Part shown: one piece after another, positions 16,735-25,402 of the stretch
Layout of the letters: each line of letters opens with the position of its first letter
Numbering within the stretch: position 1 is the stretch's first letter
DNA from: an uncultured Acidobacteriota bacterium
Lineage (GTDB): Bacteria > Acidobacteriota > UBA6911 > RPQK01 > JAJDTT01
Length of the DNA: 64,000 bases
Assembly (NCBI GenBank): GCA_951812665.1
Contig: CATOST010000018.1
Coordinates: forward strand, 434,001-498,000
Direction: 5' to 3'
Position numbers and translations under genes: made by a program
Notes under the pieces: model-generated
Seen by the model: only the letters and a program-made list of their open reading frames with translations
What the model was told of the DNA's origin: nothing
Database searches by the model: none

Positions 16735-16763
16735 ATTATATCTGCCCCTCTGGAGCAGGACAA
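16735..16763 (-). promoter_or_regulatory. Promoter of the 2-oxoacid dehydrogenase operon
   Basis: On the minus strand TTGTCC (16763-16758), 17 bases, then consensus TATAAT (16740-16735). Transcription would begin near 16728, giving only a few bases of leader before ATG 16725. This is the best sigma70-type match noticed in the window. Confidence 0.65.
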
Positions 16764-16806
16764 GAAGACTCGGCCCCTGCACCGCCGCGTGTGGCGGCGC
16801 CCGCCG

Positions 16807-17817
16807 TCACGGTTTCGTTTCGCGATACTTCTCGAATTGAGCCGTCATATCGGACTGGGTGAGGTGTCCGGAGTGCACCAGTATCCGGTAGAGAAAGAGG
16901 GCCGATTCGCCCGGTTCCAGAGCGACGTTCAGAGGTGGGGAACCTTTTTGGAAATCCTTACGGCCGAAGGGGTTGGCGGCAAAGAGTCCGTAGCCCCGGG
17001 CGTGCCAGAAGGTGGGGGATTCGATGCTCTTGGGGTGATTCATGATAGCCAGAGTCAGGTCCTCTCCCTGGACCGATCCGCGCAGGGCCACCCAGGAAGA
17101 CTTCTTGCCCCAGACGCCCTTCGAGAGCTCCAGCCCCTGAGCGTTCAGGTAGCGGCCGGTCCGGTCTTCCCGCAGGTCGGGGGCGACGCGAACGGCCATC
17201 ATTCCTTCCTTGGTATCGTTAAACGTCACCGCTTTCCCTTGGGCAGTCAGCTTGAACGTCAAGTCCAGGGTCCGCCATCCGGGGCCCGCCTCGATGGTCA
17301 TCCGGGAGTCCTGTTTCAGCAGCACGTCTCCCGAGGGTGCGATCCAGTCCGACGTGGTATCCATGACTCCCTTTTGTCCGTCTTCCAGCCGGGCGAAGCC
17401 GGTGTGCCGAATCCGGCCACTGCCCGGTTTGTCTCGTCCGCCGGGCAGCTTGGACCAGAAATCGACGCCGTTGAGGTTTCCATAGGTGAATGAGATCCCC
17501 TCGTGGTGCCAATGGTCGTAATGCTCGTTGGGTGTCCCGAATTCCATGGGGTATGCCCGCGTGAGCCGATGGCCCTCGGGGCTGAGCAGGGGGTGGAAGA
17601 TCGGCTTGTGAAAGCCGGCTCCGTAGTGGTACGAGGCGAATAGGCTCTTACCGACGTAGATGTCCACCCGAGCCGCGTCCGTCTTGATTAGTCGGACCCC
17701 ATGGTGGGACTCGGCGAGAGCGGGCACCGTCTGAAGGAAGACCAGGAGAGCCGCGGCCGCGATGGCGGGGCGGCGGAGTGTCGAATCTATCGGGACCGGA
17801 TCGGATAGGAATTTCAT
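16807..17817 (-). CDS. DUF6807 (PmoA-like) exported protein
   Basis: 336 residues from ATG 17817; an upstream TTG at 17889 would extend into the palindromic repeat and is less likely. Residues 1-38 contain a signal peptide ending near ALAES. The mature protein has the family features FASYHYGAGFHKPIFHPLLSP and PNEHYDHWHHEGISFTYGNLNGVDFW, then a beta-sandwich. Members are often annotated as PmoA-like but are not methane monooxygenase; they occur with sugar catabolism genes in Planctomycetes and Acidobacteria. AGGAGG lies about 13 bases before the ATG, a long spacing. Function unknown. Confidence 0.85.
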   Translation of the reverse strand: MKFLSDPVPIDSTLRRPAIAAAALLVFLQTVPALAESHHGVRLIKTDAARVDIYVGKSLFASYHYGAGFHKPIFHPLLSPEGHRLTRAYPMEFGTPNEHYDHWHHEGISFTYGNLNGVDFWSKLPGGRDKPGSGRIRHTGFARLEDGQKGVMDTTSDWIAPSGDVLLKQDSRMTIEAGPGWRTLDLTFKLTAQGKAVTFNDTKEGMMAVRVAPDLREDRTGRYLNAQGLELSKGVWGKKSSWVALRGSVQGEDLTLAIMNHPKSIESPTFWHARGYGLFAANPFGRKDFQKGSPPLNVALEPGESALFLYRILVHSGHLTQSDMTAQFEKYRETKP

Positions 17818-17876
17818 GGGAACTGCAGTGCCTCCTGAGCCTGGGAAAAGTGTCGCCGAAACCGGGAACATGTTAG

Positions 17877-18036
17877 CAGGCCGTGGCAAAAGTCGTCACG
17901 GCATTCGACCGTCCCTGCATCCCGGCGGACTGCGTTGCTATCGGCTCACATACTCCCGGTATGCTCCCTCCGAAGCGCCTTGTCCGGCGGGCGCAGGAAC
18001 GGTCTCGGTGCTCGCGCGACTTTCGCCACGGACTGC
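17877..18036. repeat. 160-bp imperfect-palindrome intergenic repeat, copy 2
   Basis: Same length and mostly the same sequence as 79-238, with the outer 60 bases on each side best preserved and the central hairpin partly degenerate. Conserved blocks include AAAAGTCGTCACGGCATTCG, CGTCCCTGCATCCCGGCGGA and CACATACTCCCGGTATG. The right end joins a further partial left end at 18037-18060 (TAGCAGTCCGTGGGAATAGT). It lies between the divergent DUF6807 and amidohydrolase genes and may carry or insulate their promoters. Confidence 0.85.
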
Positions 18037-18049
18037 TAGCAGTCCGTGG
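18028..18049. repeat. 22-bp perfect palindrome at the repeat junction
   Basis: CACGGACTGC followed by TAGCAGTCCGTG reads identically on both strands over 22 bases. It joins the right end of copy 2 to a partial inverted end and would form a compact hairpin. It could be a terminator-like element without a T-run, a protein site, or the product of head-to-tail joining of two elements. Confidence 0.8.
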
Positions 18050-18135
18050 GAATAGTCGTGCCGGTAAAAGGGGAGATTCGATCCTGGAAGTCGCTCCTGG
18101 AACACGTTACGCTGCTCTGGCTCAGGAGGTGGCGT

Positions 18136-18987
18136 GTGATTTTTGACGTCCATACTCATGGCTGGAGATATCCGGACCATTTCTCGGATCGGTTCCGCCA
18201 ACAGGCAATCCGAATGAGGGGCTACGAAATTCCCCTGGACAGCACCCTGAAGGACTATCGCGCCCATTGCCGGACGGTCCCGGATCGAGTCAAGACCGTC
18301 GTCTTCGGTGGAAAGGCCAAGTTGTCGGGCCTCTGGACTCCCGATCAATTCATCGTCGAATATTGCTCTCAGGACCCCGAAAATCTGATCCCGTTTCTCT
18401 CCCTCGATCCGACCCAACCGGGTTGGCAGGAGGAACTGGAGGAGGGCCACCAGGATCTGAAGATGAGGGGCATCAAGTTGATGCCCATGTATGCCGGATT
18501 CTATCCCCAGGACCCGGAGCTGGATCACCTGTGGCAGTACGCCGTCCGCCACCAACTGCCGGTCCTGCTCCACACCGGGACCACCTTTATTGACCGCGCC
18601 CCTCTGGACACCACCTTGCCCCGGCATCTGGATCCTGTCGCCATCAAGTACCCGGAGTGCCGGATCATTCTGGCGCACCTGGGACATCCATACGAGGGTG
18701 AGACGGTGGCGGTAATCCGGAAGCATCCTCACGTCTATTCGGACGTGTCGGCCATTCACTACCGCCCCTTCCAGCTCTACCAGAGCCTGATGCTGGTGCA
18801 GGAATACGGTGTCTGGAACAAGCTCCTGTTCGGGACCGACTACCCCATCACCAACGTGGACGAGTCTCTGGCCGGGCTGCGGTCCATCAACGATCAGTTG
18901 GAAGGCACGGCCCTGCCGCGGTTGGACCCGGACCAGATGGAAGCGATGATCCATCGCGACGCCGGCCCCTTGCTGGGACTTGAGTAG
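18136..18987 (+). CDS. Amidohydrolase 2 family metal-dependent hydrolase
   Basis: 283 residues from GTG 18136. AGGAGG at 18124-18129 with six-base spacing sets this start; the frame stays open upstream to 18046, but that part lies in the repeat region. Residues 3-7 are DVHTH, the first metal pair of the amidohydrolase TIM barrel. Further on are VLLHTGTTF, ILAHLGHPYEGETV and YSDVSAIHY, and then FGTDYPI, whose Asp is the usual catalytic residue. The family includes decarboxylases and lactonases; no substrate can be named. It is followed by the reductase gene, which has its own promoter. Confidence 0.88.
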   Translation: MIFDVHTHGWRYPDHFSDRFRQQAIRMRGYEIPLDSTLKDYRAHCRTVPDRVKTVVFGGKAKLSGLWTPDQFIVEYCSQDPENLIPFLSLDPTQPGWQEELEEGHQDLKMRGIKLMPMYAGFYPQDPELDHLWQYAVRHQLPVLLHTGTTFIDRAPLDTTLPRHLDPVAIKYPECRIILAHLGHPYEGETVAVIRKHPHVYSDVSAIHYRPFQLYQSLMLVQEYGVWNKLLFGTDYPITNVDESLAGLRSINDQLEGTALPRLDPDQMEAMIHRDAGPLLGLE

Positions 18988-19001
18988 GCGTTCCGTGTCA
19001 T

Positions 19002-19029
19002 TTGATAATTCCGATCAATTGGGTAAACT
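19002..19029 (+). promoter_or_regulatory. Promoter-like site for the nitrite/sulfite reductase gene
   Basis: TTGATA (19002-19007), 16 bases, TAAACT (19024-19029). It stands in an AT-rich patch unlike its surroundings. The start codon is at 19073 with GGAGG about ten bases ahead, giving a leader of roughly 37 bases. Confidence 0.4.
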
Positions 19030-19072
19030 TAATGTCATCTCATAAGCTGGAGAGACCTGGAGGAAACGGGTC

Positions 19073-21325
19073 ATGACTACCTGGAAGGAGCACTTGGGCA
19101 CGGATATCCCGGACGAGCTCTGCCGCGAGATCGACATCTTCGAGATGCAGATGGAGCTGAGAAGGCAGGGTAAGCTGGATGAGAAGATCTTCGCCGAGAC
19201 CCGGTTGCGGCGCGGCATCTACGGCCAGAGGTACGACAACGGCTTCCGCCACGACGGGATCCGGTCGCAGCAACTCCCCTATCCTTCCGGCGACTCCATC
19301 AAGGGGCCCGAAACCCTTTGGGACGCACCCGGGATGATGCGCATCAAGATCCCGTACGGCGGGGTCAATCCCCGCCAACTCGAAGTATTGGCAGAAATGG
19401 CCGAGGAGTATGCGGACGGAATCCTCCACGTCACCACCAGACAGGACTATCAACTCCACTTCGTCCACATCGACGACACTCCCAACCTGATGCGGAGATT
19501 GGCCTCGGTCGGAATCACGACCCGGGAGGCCTGCGGGAACTCGGTTCGGAACGTGACGGCCTGCCCTCTGGCGGGCGTCTGCCACACGGAGGCTTTCGAC
19601 GTCAGTCCCTACGCCAAGGCCTGCAGCGCCTTCCTGCTGGGACACCCCGATGTCCAGGATTTCGGCCGCAAGTTCAAGATCTCCTTCTCGGGATGCCGCG
19701 AGGAGGCCTGCGGGCTGGCCAGCATGCATGACATGGGGGCCATCGCGGTGGTCCGGCGCGAGGGTGACCGCATCAGACGCGGGTTCGAGCTCTACGTCGG
19801 GGGAGGTCTGGGCGCGGTGCCTCACCAGGCCAAGCTCTTCGACCCCTTTCTTCCCGAAGCAGAGCTGCTGCCCACGGCGCAGGCCATCTCCAGGGTGTTC
19901 GCCCGCTTGGGAGAGAAGAAGAACCGAGCCCGTGCCCGCATCAAGTTTCTGGTGGCCAAGCTGGGGATAGACGAGTTTCGCAAGGAGGTTCTGAAGGAGC
20001 GCGAGATCATGCCTCCGGACGAGCGGTGGACCGCGTATCTGCCTCAGGTTCCGGAATTCCAGGAGACCGCGGTCAGGCCGCCGGCGGCTTTGAACGGACA
20101 GCAGCCGCCTCCGGACTTCGAGCACTGGGTCCGGACCAACGTCTACCGGCAGCGGCAGGCGGGCTACGCCGTCGCCACCCTGACTCTTCCCTTGGGAGAC
20201 TTGTCGTCGTGGCAGGCCCGGGAGTTGGCGGTGATCGCCCGCCGTTTCTCCGGCGAGAACATCCGGACCACCGTGGAGCAGAACATGGTGCTGCGTTGGG
20301 TCAGCGAAGCGGACCTGCCGGAACTCTACGGTGAGTTGGAGAAGATCAGTCTGGGCGCCCATGGCGCCGGTACCATCGTGGATGTGACGGCCTGCCCGGG
20401 TACCGATACCTGCAAGTTGGGAATCGCCTCCTCGCGGGGACTGGCTGCCGAGCTCCGGAGGAGTCTCGGCGCCAAGTTCCTCCAGCTGGATGATTCGATC
20501 AAGAACCTGCGGATCAAGATCAGCGGCTGCTTCAATTCCTGCGGTCAGCACCACGTCGCGGACATCGGATTCTACGGAACCAGCCGGACCATCAAGGGCC
20601 ACAAGGTGCCTCACTTCCAAGTGGTGCTGGGAGGCCAGTGGACCGAGAACGCCGGCTCCTACGGACTGGCAATGGGCTCGGCGCCGGCCCGGAACGTGCC
20701 CAAGGTTCTGGAGCGTATCACCGGCCGATACCTGGAGTATCGGAGCAATGGCGAGAGCTTTCAGGACTTCGTCCGAAGCGTCGGCAAGAAGGACCTTCGA
20801 GCCATGCTGCAGGACCTGTTGCAGGTTCCGGCCTATGAGGTCGACTCCTCCTTCTACAGCGATTGGGGCGATCCGAGAGAGTTCTCCATGGGGGATCTGG
20901 GAACGGGAGAATGCGCTGGAGAGGTGGTCACCTTGACCCAGTTCAATCTCGCATCCGCCGAGCAGCTGGTCTTCGAAGCCCAGATCAGGCTGGACGACAT
21001 GGATTTTCCCGGCGCCGACGCATTGAGCTATCAGGCCATGGTCGAGGCCGCCAAAGCCCTGGTCAAGACGGAATTCCTGGATGTCCCGGGTGTACCGGAC
21101 ACGGTGGTTTCGGAATTCCGGCGCCGCTTCTACGACACCGAGCTGTTTTTCGACAAGTACGCCCGCGGCAAGTTCGCCAATTACCTTTTCCGCCGTCACC
21201 AGTCGCCTCCAAAGATCCCGAATCGGGACCGGGCCCATCAGTCGGTGGAGGAGAGCCAGCTCTTCATCGAAGCGGCTCATGCCTGTTACGAGCGCATGGC
21301 CCGGGAGATCTCGGGAGTCCATTAG
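19073..21325 (+). CDS. Siroheme [4Fe-4S] nitrite/sulfite reductase with C-terminal helical extension
   Basis: 750 residues. It has two sulfite-reductase half domains. The second half carries the classical cluster/siroheme set C441-x5-C447 and C486-x3-C490 (CPGTDTC, SGCFNSCGQHH). The first half also has cysteines at the equivalent places: C164-x5-C170 and C208-x4-C213 (CPLAGVC, SGCREEACG). About 130 residues follow the reductase core. They are helical, rich in Leu and Ala (EQLVFEAQIRLDDMDF to ACYERM), and look HEPN-like, without an RNxxxH motif. It should reduce sulfite to sulfide or nitrite to ammonia with ferredoxin or a similar donor. No flavoprotein subunit or APS/PAPS genes are adjacent. 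Confidence 0.92.
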   Translation: MTTWKEHLGTDIPDELCREIDIFEMQMELRRQGKLDEKIFAETRLRRGIYGQRYDNGFRHDGIRSQQLPYPSGDSIKGPETLWDAPGMMRIKIPYGGVNPRQLEVLAEMAEEYADGILHVTTRQDYQLHFVHIDDTPNLMRRLASVGITTREACGNSVRNVTACPLAGVCHTEAFDVSPYAKACSAFLLGHPDVQDFGRKFKISFSGCREEACGLASMHDMGAIAVVRREGDRIRRGFELYVGGGLGAVPHQAKLFDPFLPEAELLPTAQAISRVFARLGEKKNRARARIKFLVAKLGIDEFRKEVLKEREIMPPDERWTAYLPQVPEFQETAVRPPAALNGQQPPPDFEHWVRTNVYRQRQAGYAVATLTLPLGDLSSWQARELAVIARRFSGENIRTTVEQNMVLRWVSEADLPELYGELEKISLGAHGAGTIVDVTACPGTDTCKLGIASSRGLAAELRRSLGAKFLQLDDSIKNLRIKISGCFNSCGQHHVADIGFYGTSRTIKGHKVPHFQVVLGGQWTENAGSYGLAMGSAPARNVPKVLERITGRYLEYRSNGESFQDFVRSVGKKDLRAMLQDLLQVPAYEVDSSFYSDWGDPREFSMGDLGTGECAGEVVTLTQFNLASAEQLVFEAQIRLDDMDFPGADALSYQAMVEAAKALVKTEFLDVPGVPDTVVSEFRRRFYDTELFFDKYARGKFANYLFRRHQSPPKIPNRDRAHQSVEESQLFIEAAHACYERMAREISGVH

Positions 21326-21333
21326 GCGAGGGT

Positions 21334-21915
21334 ATGGGCGGCTGGCAGAAACTGGGTCTCAAGATCTTTCTGGAGGAGCCCCTCCGGGCCGAGGCGCGGG
21401 AATTCATCCCCGTCTTCCATTCCTGGATCCAGAACCAGGCCGTCGACGGACACCTGCTCATCGACGTCCACGACTACAGTCACGTCCACCGGGGCCCCGG
21501 CATACTGCTGGTCGCTCACGAGGGAAACTTCAGCCTGGACCAGGGCGATGACCGGCCCGGACTCCTTTACTACCGCAAGCAAAACCTGGACGGGACCCGT
21601 GAGCAATGTATCCGGGAGGTCTTCAGGCAGACGCTTCTGGCCTGCAGCCGACTGGAATCCGATCCGGTTCTGGGCGGCAGGGTGCGTTTCCATACCCGGG
21701 AGATGCTACTGCTGGCGAACGATCGCCTCCATACCCCCAACAACGCAGAGACCTTCGAACAGCTTCGACCCGAGTTGACCCAGGCGCTGTCCGGGATTCT
21801 GGGTCGAGGTGTCTTCAGTCTGGACCGGGTCGCAGACCCCCGGGAGCGTTTCTCGGTCTGGGTCCGCGCCCGGCGATCCTTCCGTCCGGGATACCTGTTG
21901 CGGCGCCTGAACTGA
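21334..21915 (+). CDS. Small protein linked to the nitrite/sulfite reductase, unknown function
   Basis: 193 residues. ATG 21334 is eight bases after the reductase stop, with GGCGAGGG before it. The frame is open further upstream, but that part is antiparallel noise over the reductase gene. The sequence is soluble, with no signal peptide or cysteine motif. Features are GWQKLGLKIFLEE at the start, a His-rich stretch DVHDYSHVHRGPG, then VAHEGNFS, and a basic C-terminus RRSFRPGYLLRRLN. No family recognised. Tight coupling suggests an assembly factor, electron-donor adaptor or regulator of the reductase; this is inference only. Confidence 0.8.
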   Translation: MGGWQKLGLKIFLEEPLRAEAREFIPVFHSWIQNQAVDGHLLIDVHDYSHVHRGPGILLVAHEGNFSLDQGDDRPGLLYYRKQNLDGTREQCIREVFRQTLLACSRLESDPVLGGRVRFHTREMLLLANDRLHTPNNAETFEQLRPELTQALSGILGRGVFSLDRVADPRERFSVWVRARRSFRPGYLLRRLN

Positions 21916-21952
21916 CCTGAAAGGCTTCCTCCGACAAGACTTCAGGAGTGCG

Positions 21953-23251
21953 ATGAGAGAGAATCTGCCCCGATCCAAGAGCCGTAGACCACCGAGAAGA
22001 ACCTTCTTGAAATCCGCGTCGCTGGCAGCAGCGGCCGGAACAACCTGGATTCGAAACATGGGACAAGCCGTCGCTACCACCAGTCAAGCCACAATCCCGC
22101 AATGGGTGAGCCGGGTTCGCAAGGAAATACCGACGACCTCGGAATCCGCCTATTTTCTGACCGGAGGCATCGGTCCCTCGCCCACTCCCGTCATCGAACG
22201 GGTCAAGGAGCTTCTGGACCTGCAGAATCGTGGACCCGGAGATCCGCGAATCAACCCCCGGATCGCCGTGGTGGAGGAAGAATGCCGCGCCTTGGCCGCG
22301 GCCGCCCTGGGCGCCGATGAAGAAGAGGTGACCCTGACCCACAACACCACGGAGGGTCTCAATATCGTCATCTGGTCCATCGACTGGAAGCCGGGGGACG
22401 AGATCCTCATCAGCAACCATGAGCACCCCGCCTTGCTGCAGCCGTCCTACAACCTCCACGACCGCTTCGGCGTCGTCTACCGCCGGGCTCCCATGGATGT
22501 GGGTGAAGACGTCCTCGGCAGCGTTCTGAGCCAGATCTCACCGCGCACCCGATTAGTGGCCTTGAGCCATGTCTCCCGCCGCAACGGTCGAGTCCTTCCG
22601 GCGCGGAAGCTGGCGCAAGAACTGCACAAGCGTGGCGTACGGCTCTTGCTGGACGGCGCTCAGGCCGCCGGAAACATCCCGCTCGACTTCCACGGCCTGG
22701 GATGCGACTACTACTCGTTCTGCGGTCACAAATGGCTTTTGGGGCCCAAGGGGACGGGAGGACTCCTGACCCGGAAGGAGATCTTGAACTCGACCCAGGT
22801 TTCGTGGACCGGAGCCCACAGTCAGGTCACCATCGAGGACGACGGGCAATATGAATGGCATCCCGACGGCCGCCGCTACGAGTTTGGGACCCGGGCCCTG
22901 CCGGTCTTCGGAGGATTCGCCGAGGCCTTGCGCTGGCTGGAAAACGTGGGCTGGGATCGGATCCATACCCGGACCGCGGATCTTTCCAAGGGCTTCTCGG
23001 AGTGGGTCCGTGATTCCAGGCTCTTCCAACTCATCTCTCCCCTTGAAGACGGAAGCCGGAGCGGAGTCGTGAGCCTGAGGCTGCCCGAAGGTTTTCTGGG
23101 GATGGACTTCTACGAGCGGCTGGCAGAGAAGGACGGGATTGTGGTGGCGCCCTTGGAACACCCCCGGGATATCCGCGTCTGTGTCCATTTCTTCAATACC
23201 TGGGAAGAAATCGATCGGCTGGGCGCCAAGCTGAACGAGTACTGCGCCTGA
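21953..23251 (+). CDS. Class V aminotransferase (isopenicillin-N epimerase-like), Tat-exported
   Basis: 432 residues. The N-terminus has the twin-arginine pattern RRTFLKSASLAAAAG, so this PLP enzyme is probably exported folded, which is unusual for the fold but common in this family. The core has TLTHNTTEGLN, the D-G-A-Q stretch LLLDGAQAAGNIPLDFHGLGCDYYS, and the Schiff-base lysine in FCGHKWLLGPKGTGGL. Likely a cysteine desulfurase-like or epimerase-type reaction on an unknown amino compound. It is 37 bases after the small reductase partner, so co-transcription is possible. Confidence 0.9.
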   Translation: MRENLPRSKSRRPPRRTFLKSASLAAAAGTTWIRNMGQAVATTSQATIPQWVSRVRKEIPTTSESAYFLTGGIGPSPTPVIERVKELLDLQNRGPGDPRINPRIAVVEEECRALAAAALGADEEEVTLTHNTTEGLNIVIWSIDWKPGDEILISNHEHPALLQPSYNLHDRFGVVYRRAPMDVGEDVLGSVLSQISPRTRLVALSHVSRRNGRVLPARKLAQELHKRGVRLLLDGAQAAGNIPLDFHGLGCDYYSFCGHKWLLGPKGTGGLLTRKEILNSTQVSWTGAHSQVTIEDDGQYEWHPDGRRYEFGTRALPVFGGFAEALRWLENVGWDRIHTRTADLSKGFSEWVRDSRLFQLISPLEDGSRSGVVSLRLPEGFLGMDFYERLAEKDGIVVAPLEHPRDIRVCVHFFNTWEEIDRLGAKLNEYCA

Positions 23252-23275
23252 ATCTTGCGGCGGATCCCCAGGTAG

Positions 23276-24340
23276 CTACGAACGGTCGGAGGGCGGGTTC
23301 ATCCGCCAGAAGATCCCAAACAGGTTGGCCTCGCGCCGGGGAGTGCTCCGATCCTCCCAGTGGTAGAGGGTGAGAAACTTTCCCGGCTCCATTTCCAGGG
23401 TCTGAGACAGCCCCACGTCGGTCGCCGGCGCGTCGTCGGCCAAGGCCACCGGCGGTCCCCAGCTCTTTCCCTGGTCGCGGCTGGTTCGAATGGCGACGCC
23501 GTAGGGCTTGTGCCTCACGCTGTAGGTCATGACCAACTCACCCCATGATGACTCCAGTAGAAAACCCTGCATTTCGGCGGCACCCGTCACCCGCCGGGGA
23601 CGGGACCAGATTCTCCCTTCGTCTCGAGACTCACTCACGAGAGTTCGGGCCAGAGGCCGCTTGAGCGACTCCTCATAAGTCATGGCCTCTTCCAACTCGG
23701 CGCTGCGGAGCGATGCCAAGAGTACGCCGGAGGAGAGGCGCAACAGATGAGGCTGGGTCGAAAAACGGCAGATCAGGCCTCCGTAATCCCATGGACTTCC
23801 GTCCCGGGAGCGGAAGAAGAGAGTGAAGTCCCCCTTTCGTTCCCGCGGTTTGTCCCCGTGTTCGTAGACGGGGTAGTACCCGCCGTAAGCGGTGAGCAGG
23901 AGTTCGCCGTCCGGAAGCGCGGTCACACCGCCGAATGGGTAGATGTAGTCGAACGGTCCCGGTCGCATCTCGAAGGGATCGTCCCAGTTCCTGCCCTCGT
24001 CGGAGGAGGTCATGAGCATGCCCTTGCAGGTGCCGTTGGACCGTCGGGTGAATCCAAGCAGGATGATGCCGCCGGGAAGACGGCTCATCATCTGCACCCG
24101 CTCGTCGTTTCCTGAATTGACAAGGATGCGAGGCTCGGTCCAGGTCCGGCCTCCGTCGCGGGACTCCACCAGGGACACGGAGCTGTTGTCGGCGACTCCG
24201 GTCAAGCCGGTGCGGGCGGCCGCCACGAGGCGATCGGCTCCCAATCGGACCACCTTGGGTGCGTGTCCTCCCGGGCACACGAGCACGCGGCCGTCGGATT
24301 CGATTCGAGGTGCTGCTGCCGCTTCTGAGGAATAGTTCAT
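23276..24340 (-). CDS. Sialidase/BNR-repeat family glycosidase-like protein
   Basis: 354 residues. It has at least four Asp-boxes (SRDGGRTW, SSDEGRNW, SRDEGRIW, SRDQGKSW) spaced as in a six-bladed sialidase propeller. There is an early Arg in LVAAARTG that may be the first arginine of the triad. No clear signal peptide. Such proteins may be exo-sialidases or other propeller glycosidases. It converges on the aminotransferase gene (24-base gap), and its start lies 30 bases after the end of the PHP gene, so the two probably form an operon. Confidence 0.85.
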   Translation of the reverse strand: MNYSSEAAAAPRIESDGRVLVCPGGHAPKVVRLGADRLVAAARTGLTGVADNSSVSLVESRDGGRTWTEPRILVNSGNDERVQMMSRLPGGIILLGFTRRSNGTCKGMLMTSSDEGRNWDDPFEMRPGPFDYIYPFGGVTALPDGELLLTAYGGYYPVYEHGDKPRERKGDFTLFFRSRDGSPWDYGGLICRFSTQPHLLRLSSGVLLASLRSAELEEAMTYEESLKRPLARTLVSESRDEGRIWSRPRRVTGAAEMQGFLLESSWGELVMTYSVRHKPYGVAIRTSRDQGKSWGPPVALADDAPATDVGLSQTLEMEPGKFLTLYHWEDRSTPRREANLFGIFWRMNPPSDRS

Positions 24341-24370
24341 CGGTAACTCCGTAACTTCGACCGAGAGGAA

Positions 24371-25255
24371 TCAATGAAGTGAAATGGATCTGCGGACCAC
24401 CCGGCCCCCTGCTTTGGCCAGGGTCCGAATCTCGGAAATGCCATTGTCCAAAAGGTAGAGACGGGCCTCTTCGATTCCGGCTCCCACCTGGTCGGGGCCG
24501 TGGCTGTCATCTCCGAAACAGACGCCGATGCCCATTTCATGGGCTTGGCGCAAGAGCCAGGGTTCCGGGTAGGGACAGCCCAGGTTCTTGCGGTATCCGG
24601 CCGTGTTGAGATCCAGGATGCTGCCGTGGCGGCGGATCACCTCCAGTGCCTCCCGAGCCGACCGCCTGATGGCCGGCGTGTCCAACGGTCCGTAGTGCCG
24701 GCCGTTCTTGCGAACCAGATCCAGGTGTCCCACCACCTCGGGGCGGAGTGCTTCGACCATGCGAGCTACGCTCTTGTAGTAACGGTTCGCCAGGGCCTCC
24801 AGGCCGCCGGCCCGGTTCAGGGCGCGTTCGAAGTCTTCGGGCTCGCTGTCGATGATGATTTCCCCCACGAAGTGGACGGAGCCCACCATGTAGTCGAAAC
24901 CCATGTCCGACCGGTAACGGCGCATGACGTCGGCATAGGTCGAACTGGGCACGACCTCGGCTTCGAAACCTCTCAGGACCTGCAGCAGGGGACTGAACTC
25001 GCGGACCAGGGGGTCTAGGGCTGTCCGGTACGCTCGAAAGTCCCGTTCCAGCTTGGGCACGTCCCATCCCAGCTCAATCTCCCGAGCATAGAGGAAGCGC
25101 TCTCCCAGACGGGGAGCGTGCTCCGTGATCCCGAATACGGACATCTTCTGCGCCACCGCAGCTTCCAGAATCTGCCGGAGAGTTCCTTCGGCGTGATCGC
25201 AGAAGGTGCCGCTGTGTCCGCCGTGAAGAGAAACCTTCCAGGGCACGGGTTCCAT
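24371..25255 (-). CDS. PHP-domain histidinol-phosphatase-like protein (HisK type)
   Basis: 294 residues. The PHP metal ligands are visible in order: LHGGHSGTFCDHAEGTL at the N-terminus, FGITEHAP, the Glu in RGFEAEVVP, MVGSVHFVG, VVGHLDLVRK, DLNTAG and FGDDSHGPDQVG near the end. This is the order of PHP phosphatases of the HisK type (histidinol-phosphate to histidinol). No other his genes are nearby, so another phosphomonoesterase role is possible. It is upstream of the sialidase-like gene on the same strand. Confidence 0.88.
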   Translation of the reverse strand: MEPVPWKVSLHGGHSGTFCDHAEGTLRQILEAAVAQKMSVFGITEHAPRLGERFLYAREIELGWDVPKLERDFRAYRTALDPLVREFSPLLQVLRGFEAEVVPSSTYADVMRRYRSDMGFDYMVGSVHFVGEIIIDSEPEDFERALNRAGGLEALANRYYKSVARMVEALRPEVVGHLDLVRKNGRHYGPLDTPAIRRSAREALEVIRRHGSILDLNTAGYRKNLGCPYPEPWLLRQAHEMGIGVCFGDDSHGPDQVGAGIEEARLYLLDNGISEIRTLAKAGGRVVRRSISLH

Positions 25256-25402
25256 TCCACAATCCTACCAGCAAGGAAGCGAAATTCGGTATGAAGGAGA
25301 TATCGAAAGGGGGCTCCCGGCGGGGGACGGAGGTTTGTCGCCGGGTTGTGGAATTCAGACCGGCCTGCCTGCGAGGGGGGCGGCTGAAGTGTTTGGGCTG
25401 TC

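Noticed and set aside
17883..18146. 87-codon frame through the second repeat
   Set aside because: A by-product of the palindromic repeat; the palindrome explains the sequence and the amidohydrolase start has its own ribosome site at 18124.
19040..21322. 760-codon open frame antisense to the reductase gene
   Set aside because: Low-stop antisense frame typical of GC-rich genes; the sense frame has the siroheme motifs.
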